This document shows, one piece after another, positions 17,680 to 25,753 of a stretch of 64,000 nucleotides of DNA. Every line of letters starts with the position of its first letter. Position 1 is the stretch's first letter. The notes under the pieces were generated by a model. It saw only the letters and a program-made list of their open reading frames with translations, ran no database searches and was not told the origin of the DNA. The stretch spans positions 7,015,501 through 7,079,500 of the forward strand of contig NZ_CP040272.1 of NCBI RefSeq assembly GCF_013393905.1. The letters run 5' to 3'. The translations under genes and the position numbers were made by a program. The DNA is from Nostoc sp. C052 (GTDB taxonomy: Bacteria > Cyanobacteriota > Cyanobacteriia > Cyanobacteriales > Nostocaceae).

Positions 17680-17917
17680 GGCTACGGTGTACACACAAGT
17701 CGTATCTGCAAGGGTTTCAAGCTTTATAGACCCAACAAATTGTCATTACGAGCGAAGCGAAGTAATCGCATAATCTCGTAGTTAAAGCGATTGCTTGTCT
17801 ACGACACGCACTTGCGTTCGCTGCGGACAGGCTTTCGGAGCGATCGCACAATCCTATTGCTGGATGACTAAACCAAGTACTAGGGGGAATTTTAAGACTT
17901 GTGTGTACACCGTAGCC
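17680..17917. mobile_element. 238-bp MITE-like element with perfect 22-bp terminal inverted repeats
   Basis: GGCTACGGTGTACACACAAG (from 17680) is matched exactly by the inverted copy ending at 17917 (CTTGTGTGTACACCGTAGCC); the match covers 22 bases. Between them lies a CATTACGAGCGAAGCGAAGT REP-like stretch and other palindromic sequence, with no gene. Confidence 0.8.
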
Positions 17918-18211
17918 TTTACAAGGAGAGGGATTGAGGATGAGGTAAGGCCCGGACATAAATTAGTATGTTATTTAATTCTTATTCCTAAGCTCATCCA
18001 CGCCTGAAAATAGAACCATTTCACAGACATTAGCCATAAAAAAACCATGCCCAATGCCCAATGCCAATTAACAAGTAGCGTGCATCAGACATGGGATAGA
18101 GTCTGTTTCACTAGTTATATCTAAATGAAACTCCTACATAACCCAAGACTTATGCACGCTATAAAATAATCAATCAAGTGGATGTACTAGCCAGCCACCG
18201 ACCAAAAATTG

Positions 18212-18979
18212 TTATTTAATTCCTGACAGTTGGCGATAAGGTACAGACTTTTCGATATCGATGTTGAATGACGAGATCCGTTGAGGAGCATTGCCAGTTG
18301 CATTGATACTTTGTGCCAAAGCCAAGAACAAAGCTGGATCGCCAGCCTTGGGCTTTTGCTCTTGTGGAATGAATCTGCGTACTTCTACCTGCCAAATGAT
18401 TTGGGGGAAACCCAGTTTGGTACGGTGGTAATCTTCGTATCGCGGAGATTTGATGTTGAATGGCAACTCACCCGCAGATTGAGATGGTAGTATCCGACGG
18501 CGTTGATAAGGCACTGTGGAGTATCCAAAATTGCTCAGGTACTCTTCAGTGTTTAGTACTTCATCAACAAAGCCGACAATACCTTTGGTCGCAACTACAA
18601 TTGACCAAGCGATTTTTTCCCGCTCGTTGTATGGGTCGCGTCCTAGAACCCGCTGGATTACTTGCTCAACAAAGCGATAATTATTGTTGAGGTCGTAGAA
18701 GCTTCTCTTAAAGGTATTAGAAAGCAACAACCCACGAATAAAGTCCCGCACTGTAATTTGTCCGTTACGGAGCTGAGACTCTAAATATGTTTCGCGATCG
18801 GCAGCAAAGGCATGAAAGAAAATTTGACGATATGCAGCTTCAATCAGATCGCCTAAATCTGATGGAGACAGAATATTGTCTGTATTAAAAATCCTGGGCT
18901 GTTCATCACCTGGAACTTCATAAGAAGCTACACGCTGGTTTTGACTTGAAGGTTCATATTCTAACAGAGGAATTGGCAC
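18212..18979 (-). CDS. cpcG: Phycobilisome rod-core linker polypeptide
   Basis: A 255-residue linker attaching peripheral rods to the allophycocyanin core. The start MPIPLLEYEPSSQNQRV is the CpcG hallmark. The linker domain spans about residues 35-165, with LIEAAYRQIF, LRNGQITVRDFIRGLLLS, YRFVEQVIQRVLGRDPYNER and IVGFVDEVLNTEEYLSNFG, then VPYQRRRILPSQSAGELPF. There is no C-terminal CpcD-like domain. It lies close to the phycoerythrin genes rather than in a cpc operon, so it is probably an additional paralogue that may serve phycoerythrin-containing rods (inference). It is monocistronic by spacing. Confidence 0.88.
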   Translation of the reverse strand: MPIPLLEYEPSSQNQRVASYEVPGDEQPRIFNTDNILSPSDLGDLIEAAYRQIFFHAFAADRETYLESQLRNGQITVRDFIRGLLLSNTFKRSFYDLNNNYRFVEQVIQRVLGRDPYNEREKIAWSIVVATKGIVGFVDEVLNTEEYLSNFGYSTVPYQRRRILPSQSAGELPFNIKSPRYEDYHRTKLGFPQIIWQVEVRRFIPQEQKPKAGDPALFLALAQSINATGNAPQRISSFNIDIEKSVPYRQLSGIK

Positions 18980-19410
18980 TCTAAAGCCTCCATGTTCTTA
19001 ATTAAAGTTAACAACTTTTAATCACATATTAAAGGAGTAGTTGGATCAGAACCTCAGAATTCTGATAAAATTTCACGAAACTTAACTAAGAGTGATTTTC
19101 AGGATTCGGATGAAATAATGATTAGTCTGCTAGATTCAACCATAGCTAATCAATAAAGGGAGTGGGGTTTCCAGCTTAAATAACTACGTGAATCACTAAA
19201 CAAACTTATTCACATATTTTAGATTAGGAGATTCAGTTTCACCTTTTTGAACTAGAGCAATAATTTTTAACATTTAGCAAAAGAAATTAATGGGGAATGG
19301 GGAATGGGTAGGAATAAGACGGCAGTTTTCAAATAGATAAGGTACAAAATATAGGACTCAAAATCAGACATGAAGAGTTTCTACTTACTGCCCCCTGCCC
19401 TCTGCCCCCC
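18980..19410. other. Intergenic region upstream of the linker gene
   Basis: AT-rich; contains the linker gene's promoter on the minus strand. A short GGGGAATGGGGAATGGG repeat lies near 19290. I see no gene. Confidence 0.4.
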
Positions 19411-19959
19411 TCAGCGACCTATCCAAAATTCCAGGGGATCTATGGTTGATTTACAGTAAGGCCAGCTACGCAAAGTTGCTTCCATTCCTGCCTCCCAGTA
19501 GGGTGGTTCCAATCCCAGTCCTAAACATAAATGAGATAGGATGCTAGCAAACTGCTCATTGTGACCAAAGTCTCCTAGATGAGCATGGGCGTATTCATGG
19601 ACGACTACACCAAACCAGTCTTTAGGTGCAACTCGACCGACATCTACCAAAATAGTGATTGGGTTTGTGAGAATGTTGCATAGCCCATCTATGCCGAAGG
19701 ATTGAGCTATGGGTACTGCAAAAATTTGGATGTGGCGACGCTCTTGGGGATGAAAGCACTCATGACAAAACCCTAAATAGGTGTTTATCTGAGCGTTTAC
19801 GGCATTAATATTATCGCCGATCCAAGTGCAAATGGGGATGCGATCGCGCAAGTTATCAAACACATCCACCATACCCGGCTCTAGAGCAAGTCTCTGTACC
19901 AGACGCAGATAATCTTGCCCACGAGTAAAAGCGTCACTCTGGTTGAGATAATTCACCAC
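19411..19959 (-). CDS. Putative zinc metalloprotease-like protein coupled to cpeS
   Basis: A 182-residue soluble protein of unrecognised family. The most telling stretch is VVVHEYAHAHLGDFGHNEQF (about residues 117-136): an HExxH zinc motif followed by a second GH-x-x-x-F, as in SprT/minigluzincin-like peptidases where that His is the third ligand. Two Cys-rich bits (FCHECFHPQERRH) precede it. It starts with GTG and overlaps the end of cpeS by seven bases, so translation is probably coupled. A role in phycoerythrin maturation or turnover would be a reasonable guess from position only. Confidence 0.7.
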   Translation of the reverse strand: MVNYLNQSDAFTRGQDYLRLVQRLALEPGMVDVFDNLRDRIPICTWIGDNINAVNAQINTYLGFCHECFHPQERRHIQIFAVPIAQSFGIDGLCNILTNPITILVDVGRVAPKDWFGVVVHEYAHAHLGDFGHNEQFASILSHLCLGLGLEPPYWEAGMEATLRSWPYCKSTIDPLEFWIGR

Positions 19960-20573
19960 CCCAAAACTGAATAAAACTGTCTTTTTTCCAGAACATCCGA
20001 CTCTTGACTTTCTGTTACTTCTTTTGTGCTGGAAACCTCAACAGAAGCATCCATGCGGGTCTCAGTACAAAATGATGCCGTGCTAAAGCCGCCAAACCGT
20101 TTGACTGTACTGGTTCGCATTCGCATATTTGGGCTGGCAAACCAGAATCGCTCAATGGAACTCATTGTTTCGTATTCGGTTGTCAACACCAGTCCATCTT
20201 CATCATCCATGTGAAAAAGACCAACTACAGGCACTATTTCGGCGTAACCCCTTTCGCGGAGTAATTTTCCTTGCCTGGGGTTATCGCCATCAGGCACGAT
20301 CGCAAATATGGTTTTCCCTTGATGATTCTCCTCACCTTCTCGATCCCAAGCCATTGTCCCTAGCCAACGCACGCGCGAACCACCTATTGAAAGGCTAGGG
20401 TCAATTTCATGGTACTGGCACAATTCTATGATTTCGGGATGGTCGGCATCGAGAGTTTCTACCTGTATATCCGATTCTCCTATCTCTGAGCGCTTGAACG
20501 CTAGATGATGAGTTGCACGTTGCGATCGCCACTTACCAGCACTTAGCTGAAAAAATTCCATTGCGTCTATCAA
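19953..20573 (-). CDS. cpeS: Phycoerythrobilin lyase, CpcS/CpeS family
   Basis: A 206-residue lipocalin-fold lyase; CpeS attaches phycoerythrobilin to Cys-82 (consensus numbering) of beta-phycoerythrin. The family start is evident as FFQLSAGKWRSQRATHHLAF, followed by SLSIGGSRVRWLGTMAWDR, GKLLRERGYAE, TTEYETMSSIERFWFASPN and MRTSTVKRFGGFSTASFCTE. The C-terminal 30 residues are polar and variable. The TTG at 20573 has AGGAG eight bases upstream and gives the family's usual offset to FFxLSAGKW; the internal ATG at 20561 has no ribosome site at proper distance. It is co-oriented and overlapping with the HExxH gene downstream, and divergent from nblA-cpeBA. Confidence 0.92.
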   Translation of the reverse strand: MIDAMEFFQLSAGKWRSQRATHHLAFKRSEIGESDIQVETLDADHPEIIELCQYHEIDPSLSIGGSRVRWLGTMAWDREGEENHQGKTIFAIVPDGDNPRQGKLLRERGYAEIVPVVGLFHMDDEDGLVLTTEYETMSSIERFWFASPNMRMRTSTVKRFGGFSTASFCTETRMDASVEVSSTKEVTESQESDVLEKRQFYSVLGW

Positions 20574-20886
20574 TCTTCTGACTCCTACTTATTACTCCTG
20601 CGGACGATGTTTACCTTGTTTTTTCTTTTTAGAGTAGTTGGTATCTAAACATTCTAAACATTACAGCCATTAGCGGGTCAGCTTCAATAAATTCCCTAAC
20701 AAGGGAGAAGCAGACGTGTTGTTATGTGATTGTAAACTTTTATAAGCATGATTTGTTATGACTTGACAATGTAGACGTTTTAATATCTCGATGCTAGAAT
20801 ATTGGAAAGCAATTTCTACGACAGCTTGCGCCTTCAAACTAGCGGTAATAAAAAATACCCTTCGATCCAGTCAATCCCAGGAGTGA
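20574..20886. other. Divergent intergenic region between cpeS and nblA
   Basis: Holds both promoters. A TTGACA occurs at about 20763 and TAGAAT at about 20792, but the spacing is too wide for a classic sigma-70 pair. I see no gene. Confidence 0.35.
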
Positions 20887-21057
20887 ATGATGGACTTCCC
20901 AATCGAACTAACTTTAGAACAACAGTTTCGCTTACAAAATTTGAAAGACCAGGTAAAAAGTTTGAGCCAAGAAGAGGCTCAGGATTTTTTGCTAGAAGTT
21001 TTACGGCAGATGATGGTAAAAGATAATTTGGTCAAACATCTCCTAAAACAAGCTTGA
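20887..21057 (+). CDS. nblA: Phycobilisome degradation protein NblA
   Basis: A 55-56-residue adaptor reading MDFPIELTLEQQFRLQNL after a possible extra Met, then SLSQEEAQDFLLEVLRQMMV and a basic end KHLLKQA. This matches the NblA pattern (PIELSLEQQF..., then SxEQAxDFLxELxRQMMxK). NblA binds phycobiliproteins and a Clp chaperone and triggers phycobilisome breakdown under nutrient stress. Two ATG codons are adjacent at 20887 and 20890; either could start. The gene is 450 bases upstream of cpeB on the same strand, an arrangement I recall from Tolypothrix (nblAI before cpeBA). A strong terminator separates them. Confidence 0.95.
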   Translation: MMDFPIELTLEQQFRLQNLKDQVKSLSQEEAQDFLLEVLRQMMVKDNLVKHLLKQA

Positions 21058-21084
21058 TCGAGTAAAAAATTAAGATTTTTTCTT

Positions 21085-21138
21085 TTAAGACTTACGCAGT
21101 GGCAGAGTTCCATTGAAATGCGTAAGTCTTAATTTTTT
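21085..21138 (+). terminator. Intrinsic terminator of nblA
   Basis: The 14-bp perfect stem TTAAGACTTACGCA (21085-21098) with TGCGTAAGTCTTAA (21119-21132) is followed by TTTTTT. It isolates nblA from cpeBA. Confidence 0.85.
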
Positions 21139-21218
21139 GGGGACTGGGGATTGGGAATTGGAAGAGGTAGAGAGGGGGGAAACGCTTCCTTTGACGTACT
21201 CCCCGGCGTGAACACACG

Positions 21219-21292
21219 TAGATTTTGGAGCAATAAGTAACAAGTAATGAGTAAAAATATTTACTTGTTACTTATTACTCCAAAGCCGTGCT
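21219..21292. repeat. Imperfect 23-bp inverted repeat in the cpeB upstream region
   Basis: TTGGAGCAATAAGTAACAAG and TTGTTACTTATTACTCCAA face each other with one mismatch over 23 bp, flanked by CCCCGGCGTGAA on the left and GCACGGGGCTTTAAACCC on the right. The outer sequences recall ends of IS200/IS605-type elements, but no transposase is present. Confidence 0.55.
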
Positions 21293-21511
21293 AGAAGCAC
21301 GGGGCTTTAAACCCATTTTTTCGGTAACTTTCCCCCCTAGTCCCCAGTCCCCGAATACCCAAATTAAATATTACAGATTATTACTTTGTCTCTCATAGTA
21401 AAGACTAGGGTACTGTTGATCCCCTATGTTTTTGTTTGGCTACTCACAGTTAACCTGATCGAGAACAAGCCAAAAATAATATCCGCCATTTGTGAATATT
21501 AAGGAGAACTC

Positions 21512-22069
21512 ATGGTTCTTGATGCTTTTTCCAGAGCTGTAATTACGGCTGATGCCAAAACCGCTCCTATCGGTGGTGCTGACTTAGCAGCCCTAAAGTC
21601 TTTCATTGCTGAAGGCAACAAGCGCCTTGATGCTGTAAATGCGATCGCCAGCAATGCTAGCTGTGCGGTTTCGGATGCGATCGCTGGGATTGCTTGTGAA
21701 AACACTGGCTTGCTTCAAGCTGGTGGTAACTTGTACCCCACTCGTCGGACTGCTGCTTGTTTACGTGATGCTGAAATCATTCTGCGCTACGTAACTTATG
21801 CACTATTGGCTGGTGATTCTTCTGTATTAGACGATCGCGCTTTGAACGGTCTGAAAGAAACCTACACAGCTTTGGGCGTACCTGCCTCTTCTTCTATACG
21901 TGCTGTTCAGATTTTGAAGGCGATCAGCGTCGCTCACATCACCAACACCAACACCGAAGCTAACGCTGGTAAGAAGTTCCGCAAACTGGATACTCCTCAA
22001 GGCGACTGCTCTGCTCTAGCTGCTGAAGCTGCTAGCTACTTCGATCGCGTTATTTCTGCTTTGAGCTAA
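21512..22069 (+). CDS. cpeB: C-phycoerythrin beta subunit
   Basis: A 185-residue (track Met included) globin-like phycobiliprotein of the light-harvesting rods. All bilin-binding cysteines are present: C51 and C62 (ASNASC and GIAC, the doubly attached phycoerythrobilin, Cys-48/59 in consensus), C83 (RRTAACLRDAEIILRYVTY) and C166 (GDCSAL). The four-cysteine pattern, with the paired C51/C62, distinguishes phycoerythrin from phycocyanin and phycoerythrocyanin beta chains. The ATG follows AAGGAGAA at seven bases. cpeA follows after 85 bases. Lyases for each site are nearby: CpeS (C83) and CpeF (C51/C62); CpeT for C166 is not seen in this window. Confidence 0.97.
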   Translation: MVLDAFSRAVITADAKTAPIGGADLAALKSFIAEGNKRLDAVNAIASNASCAVSDAIAGIACENTGLLQAGGNLYPTRRTAACLRDAEIILRYVTYALLAGDSSVLDDRALNGLKETYTALGVPASSSIRAVQILKAISVAHITNTNTEANAGKKFRKLDTPQGDCSALAAEAASYFDRVISALS

Positions 22070-22154
22070 TTGCTAATCGCTAACGGCTAAAGCCTATTAG
22101 TCAAGCCAACTGAAATCACAACTCGATCAAATCTAATCTGGAGTAAAAAAAGCA

Positions 22155-22649
22155 ATGAAATCAGTTATCACTACAGTTATTGGAGCTGCTGATGCAGCAG
22201 GTCGTTTCCCAACTACCTCTGATTTAGAATCAGTTCAAGGTAGCATTCAACGTGCTAGCGCTCGTCTAGAAGCTGCTGAAAAGCTAGCTGCTGGTATCGA
22301 TAATGTAGCTAAGGAAGCTTATGATGCTGCCTTCAAGAAATATCCTTACTTGACCCAAGAAGGTGAAGCTGGCGCTACCCAAGTCAAGAAAGACAAATGC
22401 CTCCGCGACATCAAGCACTACCTACGCTTGATCAACTACAGCTTAGTTGTGGGCGGTACTGGCCCTCTGGATGAATGGGGTATTGCAGGCGCTCGTGAAG
22501 TTTATCGCTCTTTGGGTCTGCCAACCGCTCCTTATGTAACCGCGTTGACTTACACTCGCGATCGCGCTTGCTCTCCTCGTGACTTGTCTCCTCAAGCTTT
22601 GGGTGAGTTCCGCGCTCTCCTCGACTATGTAATCAACTCCCTGTCATAG
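22155..22649 (+). CDS. cpeA: C-phycoerythrin alpha subunit
   Basis: A 164-residue partner of CpeB, the standard length. It starts MKSVITTVIGAADAAGRFPT. Bilin-binding cysteines are C82 (KKDKCLRDIKHYLRLINYSL) and C139 (RDRACSPRDLS), both conserved. The GPLDEWGIAGAREVYRSLGL block is typical of the alpha chain. The CpeY/CpeZ lyase pair, known for alpha-Cys82 attachment, is encoded at 26824-28092 and 22817-23425. A ribosome site GGAG precedes the start. A long-stem hairpin between cpeA and cpeZ probably limits read-through. Confidence 0.97.
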   Translation: MKSVITTVIGAADAAGRFPTTSDLESVQGSIQRASARLEAAEKLAAGIDNVAKEAYDAAFKKYPYLTQEGEAGATQVKKDKCLRDIKHYLRLINYSLVVGGTGPLDEWGIAGAREVYRSLGLPTAPYVTALTYTRDRACSPRDLSPQALGEFRALLDYVINSLS

Positions 22650-22693
22650 TAACAAGGGTTGAATAGACGAGCGATCGTTATACTCTAAAACTC

Positions 22694-22752
22694 AGGGACT
22701 CTCAGTCTGTTGCTTTGCCTGTATCTGGTTGAGTGACTGACCAAGAGTCCCT
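22694..22752 (+). terminator. Hairpin between cpeA and cpeZ, possible attenuator
   Basis: AGGGACTCT (22694-22702) pairs with AGAGTCCCT (22744-22752), extended internally by CAGTC/GACTG, with a loop of about 30 bases. It lacks a clean T-run. Its place between an abundant structural pair and a lyase gene suggests partial termination (inference). Confidence 0.5.
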
Positions 22753-22816
22753 CAGTTGTTAGTAATTCGTAATTCATGATTGAACTTGGGGGATTTAGAC
22801 AGGAAAATTTGATTTT

Positions 22817-23425
22817 ATGACAATAGATTCTCTATTTGAACAGTTAAAACACCCCAATCCCAATCTACGGGAACGAGCTATGTGGGAACTGGCTGATGTC
22901 CGTGATGAAAATACCATTCCTCGGCTGATGAGTATTTTGGATGAGGAAGATGTCACTTACCGTCGAGCGGCGGTAAAGGCACTGGGCGCTATTGGTACGG
23001 ACGCTGTACCGCTACTGGTAGAGTCATTAATAAATAGCGATAATGCGACCATTCGGGGTAGCTGTGCTAAGGCTCTGGCACAGGTTGCTGCTAACCATCC
23101 CGATGTTCCTTTTCCAGCTGAGGGCTTACAGGGATTAAAAACGGCGCTCAATGACCAAAATCCTGTTGTTTATATTGCATCAGTGATGGCGCTGGGTGAA
23201 ATTGGTTCTCCTGCCTTTGAGATTTTGACTGAAGCTCTGAAAACAATAGATAATGTGGCGGTGGCTGTAGCGATCGTCAATGCTCTTGGTTCAATGGGTG
23301 ATATTCGAGGGGTGGAAGTGCTGACAGCGTTGACAAATGATGAATCTGTTGATCCTTATGTTCGTGAATCAGCAGTGAGTGCTTTACCCCGATTAGATCA
23401 GGTGATTAAGTACAAAAGAGGGTAG
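22817..23425 (+). CDS. cpeZ: HEAT/E-Z-type phycoerythrin lyase-chaperone
   Basis: A 202-residue protein built of E/Z-type HEAT repeats, e.g. LRERAMWELADVRDENTIPRL, YRRAAVKALGAIGTDAVPLL, IRGSCAKALAQVAANHP and VAVAIVNALGSMGDIRG. Length and position immediately behind cpeBA match CpeZ. In Fremyella/Tolypothrix, CpeZ works with CpeY to attach phycoerythrobilin to alpha-phycoerythrin Cys-82 and acts like a chaperone for phycoerythrin. It is transcribed in the same direction as cpeBA, 167 bases downstream, and convergent with cpeF. Its ATG lies after AGGAAAATTTGATTTT, a reasonable ribosome site. Confidence 0.88.
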   Translation: MTIDSLFEQLKHPNPNLRERAMWELADVRDENTIPRLMSILDEEDVTYRRAAVKALGAIGTDAVPLLVESLINSDNATIRGSCAKALAQVAANHPDVPFPAEGLQGLKTALNDQNPVVYIASVMALGEIGSPAFEILTEALKTIDNVAVAVAIVNALGSMGDIRGVEVLTALTNDESVDPYVRESAVSALPRLDQVIKYKRG

Positions 23426-23526
23426 CGATCGCTCTTAAATACTCCTCTTCCGTCTCAATCACCTTGGGAGCAACTTCGACACTCTCAAAATGAGAGGAAG
23501 ATGTCAAGTTGTAAATGTCCATTGCC

Positions 23527-24435
23527 CTATTCCCAAGCATCCTCCTCTAATTGTCTCTCAATTTGAGAAATCGCTAGCTTGATAACTGCCTGAACTGCTG
23601 CTTCCTCTTCGTTGGTTAATGCGGCTTGTAGGGGTTCTAAGGAAGTGCGATCGCCAATCTTCATCAATGCTAAAGCTGCTGCTTTTCGAGTTTCCCAATC
23701 GGTATGATGTAGTAACTCAACCAGATGAGGAATTGCTGGTTGATAGGTGAGACTACCCAAAGCTGCTGCTGCTTCACACCGTACAATTTCAGATGGATCG
23801 GTGAGGGCGTTAACTAAAATATTAAATGCTCCTTCTTCGTTGCCTTCTTGAGCAATTTTAGCGATCGCACCTACTACCGCCGCTCGAACTTCATCTGAGT
23901 CTGAGTTAATCTCTTGATATAAATACTCTTTGGCGTCTGCCCCAATAAACCCCAACGCCCATACCGCGTGTCCTTTAGCACTTTCTGGATACTCCGTTGA
24001 CGCTAAGATTTTCAGTAATGCTGGCACAGCAGCCTCACCTATTTTGGCAAGCCCCCCCACCGCCGAGGTTTTGACCACGGTATCTTCATCATTTAACAAG
24101 GCGTTGACCAAAGTGGGAACTGCGATCGGGTCAGCAATCAGTGTCAGAGTTTTGGCGCTGGCTCTCCGTACAACTGGGTTTGGATGATTTGCCACAGCTT
24201 CCATTAATAAGGGGGTCGCTGGTTTACCGATTTTACCCAAAGCCTCTGCAAAACTCAGTCTAACCATGCCCCGTGAGTCTCCCATACTCTCAACCATTCG
24301 CTTTAGTAGCTCTTGGTCATCTGAGTTGAAGGTGTTTAAGCTTAATTGCTCACTCACTACTGCAAATAAAGCATCAGTTTCTACATGGGACAGATTTAAC
24401 GAATCTACCCCGGATTGAGTTTCGGAGTTGAGCAT
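23527..24435 (-). CDS. cpeF: HEAT-repeat bilin lyase for doubly linked phycoerythrobilin
   Basis: A protein of about 302 residues with successive E/Z-type HEAT repeats (MVRLSFAEALGKIGKPATPL, VVRRASAKTLTLIADPIAVP, VVKTSAVGGLAKIGEAAVPA, KGHAVWALGFIGADA, IVRCEAAAALGSLTYQPAIP, ETRKAAALALMKIGDR). Its size and place in the phycoerythrin cluster fit CpeF (MpeV-like), which attaches the A- and D-ring-linked bilin to beta-phycoerythrin Cys-48/59. A GTG at 24477 would add 14 residues and overlap the upstream small gene; the ATG at 24435 gives no overlap. Neither has a strong ribosome site. It lies downstream of a small coiled-coil gene, with which it surely shares a transcript. Confidence 0.78.
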   Translation of the reverse strand: MLNSETQSGVDSLNLSHVETDALFAVVSEQLSLNTFNSDDQELLKRMVESMGDSRGMVRLSFAEALGKIGKPATPLLMEAVANHPNPVVRRASAKTLTLIADPIAVPTLVNALLNDEDTVVKTSAVGGLAKIGEAAVPALLKILASTEYPESAKGHAVWALGFIGADAKEYLYQEINSDSDEVRAAVVGAIAKIAQEGNEEGAFNILVNALTDPSEIVRCEAAAALGSLTYQPAIPHLVELLHHTDWETRKAAALALMKIGDRTSLEPLQAALTNEEEAAVQAVIKLAISQIERQLEEDAWE

Positions 24436-24463
24436 ATAACTTCTGGTTGAATTATCAAGATGA

Positions 24464-24703
24464 CTAGTTGCTGACACTCAGCGCAGCCTGTTGATCGCGG
24501 AGTTCCTGGAGGGCAGAATCAATCTTGGCAAGTTCAGGCTCCAATTTTGCCATGACGCTTACTTTCATTAACTTAGCCCGTTTTGCTGTTTCCGTAGTTT
24601 CTTGAACTAGACGTTCCCGATATTGCTCAAGTTCTGCAATTACTTCTGCTACATCTTGGGCGGTGACGTTATTGGTTGTTGTCAATTCTGAAGTTTCATC
24701 CAT
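24464..24703 (-). CDS. Small coiled-coil protein upstream of cpeF
   Basis: A 79-residue acidic protein I do not recognise. Residues 1-13 are polar (MDETSELTTTNNV); 14-75 are almost wholly helical, with heptad-like spacing in VAEVIAELEQYRERLVQETT and LEPELAKIDSALQELRDQQ, suggesting a coiled coil. It has no cysteine and no membrane segment. The ATG is preceded on the minus strand by GGAAAGAAAAGTT, a plausible ribosome site. The stop is 29 bases before the ATG of cpeF, or overlaps its alternative GTG by 14 bases, so the products are probably made together. Confidence 0.65.
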   Translation of the reverse strand: MDETSELTTTNNVTAQDVAEVIAELEQYRERLVQETTETAKRAKLMKVSVMAKLEPELAKIDSALQELRDQQAALSVSN

Positions 24704-24944
24704 AACTTTTCTTTCCTAAATACGTGTTTATATAAATGATGTGTGGTCAGTGTTACAAAGAATGTTTGTATTTGGTTACTTTTAGCTGTTACATAAAATT
24801 GAACAATTGGCAAAAAGCAACTAATCAATAGCTGATAATGTATATATTCTGATCTTCTCAGATCGCGTAACCACTGGTAAAGCTTTTTGACAGGAATCTT
24901 CAAAAATCCTCTAAAAGCCAGTGCGTAAGAACTTCCAAATAAAA

Positions 24945-25050
24945 AAATATCCAGTTAACTCTTGTGGGGTGGGCATCTTGCCCGCCCAGTTCATAAGGCG
25001 GGCGAGACGCCCACCCCACAATATTGGATAATTTATTTCTGGGAGTTCCC
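24945..25050. repeat. Complete foldback copy of the dispersed GTGGGGTGGGC element
   Basis: The left arm has ACTTCCAAATAAAAAAATAT and then CTCTTGTGGGGTGGGCATC; the right arm has CGCCCACCCCACAATATTGG, ATAATTTATTT and GGGAGTTCC. The arms fold on each other over nearly the whole length, with GGCGGGCGAGACGCCC near the centre. It has no coding potential. Confidence 0.75.
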
Positions 25051-25109
25051 GTAAGCGTAGGACATCATAGATATCGCACTAGCATCGTGCAACAGGATAA
25101 GTCGATGTG

Positions 25110-25753
25110 ATGAGTAGCAATCCTTGTATTCAAGCTGTGGTAGAAACTCCGTGGTATGAGGGTGAGCCATTATGGCCGTGGTCTGTTGCGGACTATAAAC
25201 CGTTCTCGCACATTCAGTTATACGATGAGATGACAGATTTGGAGGTCGGGTTAATATTTGCCCAATTGGTACAATACAACGATTTAGAAAATGGTGGCAA
25301 TGCCAATGATGTTCTATATCGAGTTATTGAGTCCGAGACACTGATTTTGCCAGGAGGTCTTCAAGTCAAGTCTACTGCTAATGAATTGATCTACCCCAGT
25401 TGCTGTTGTGGTCTAGAAGAGTGGCGGGAGTGGCTGGAATTTTTGACTACAGGGCGATCGCCTTGGCTCACGATCCAAGCCCCTGGTTTGAAATGGTGGA
25501 TGGTTTTGTTCGTATATGGTCAGATGGAGGAATGGATTCAGCAGCCAGTGGATTTCACATTGATTTTGAGCAATCCACCTTCGAGACAGAACTGAACAGA
25601 GTGCAACAGGACTTGAGTACCTTCCTGGTAAAGATTGAGGCGTGGGCTAATGGGATAGAGTTTCCAGAACCTCGCAAGCTATCGTCTAAGTTTGACAAAT
25701 GCTTCGCTATTTCACGTAAATGGCCAGAAGAATACTTAGGGACTTCCAAATAA
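25110..25753 (+). pseudogene. Frameshifted hypothetical gene
   Basis: Two overlapping frames carry one protein. The first encodes residues up to LEEWREWLEFLTTGRSPWL; the second continues with HDPSPWFEMVDGFVRIWSDG and runs to EEYLGTSK. The switch point is near 25465-25470 (CGCCTTGGCTCACGATCC), where adding one base would join the frames as SPWLxHDPSPW. The reconstructed product would be about 215 residues, Trp- and acid-rich, of unknown function. It could be a genuine pseudogene, a sequencing error or programmed shifting; no slippery heptamer is evident. The 3' end runs into another copy of the dispersed foldback element, which supplies the stop codon. Confidence 0.65.

Noticed and set aside
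21193..21312. Left and right ends of an IS200/IS605 element
   Set aside because: CCCCGGCGTGAA and GCACGGGGCTTTAAACCC are suggestive, but no transposase and no diagnostic cleavage sites could be confirmed; listed only as inverted repeat.
24682..24903. 73-codon minus-strand frame upstream of the small coiled-coil gene
   Set aside because: It overlaps that gene's start in another frame and shows no conserved-looking pattern.
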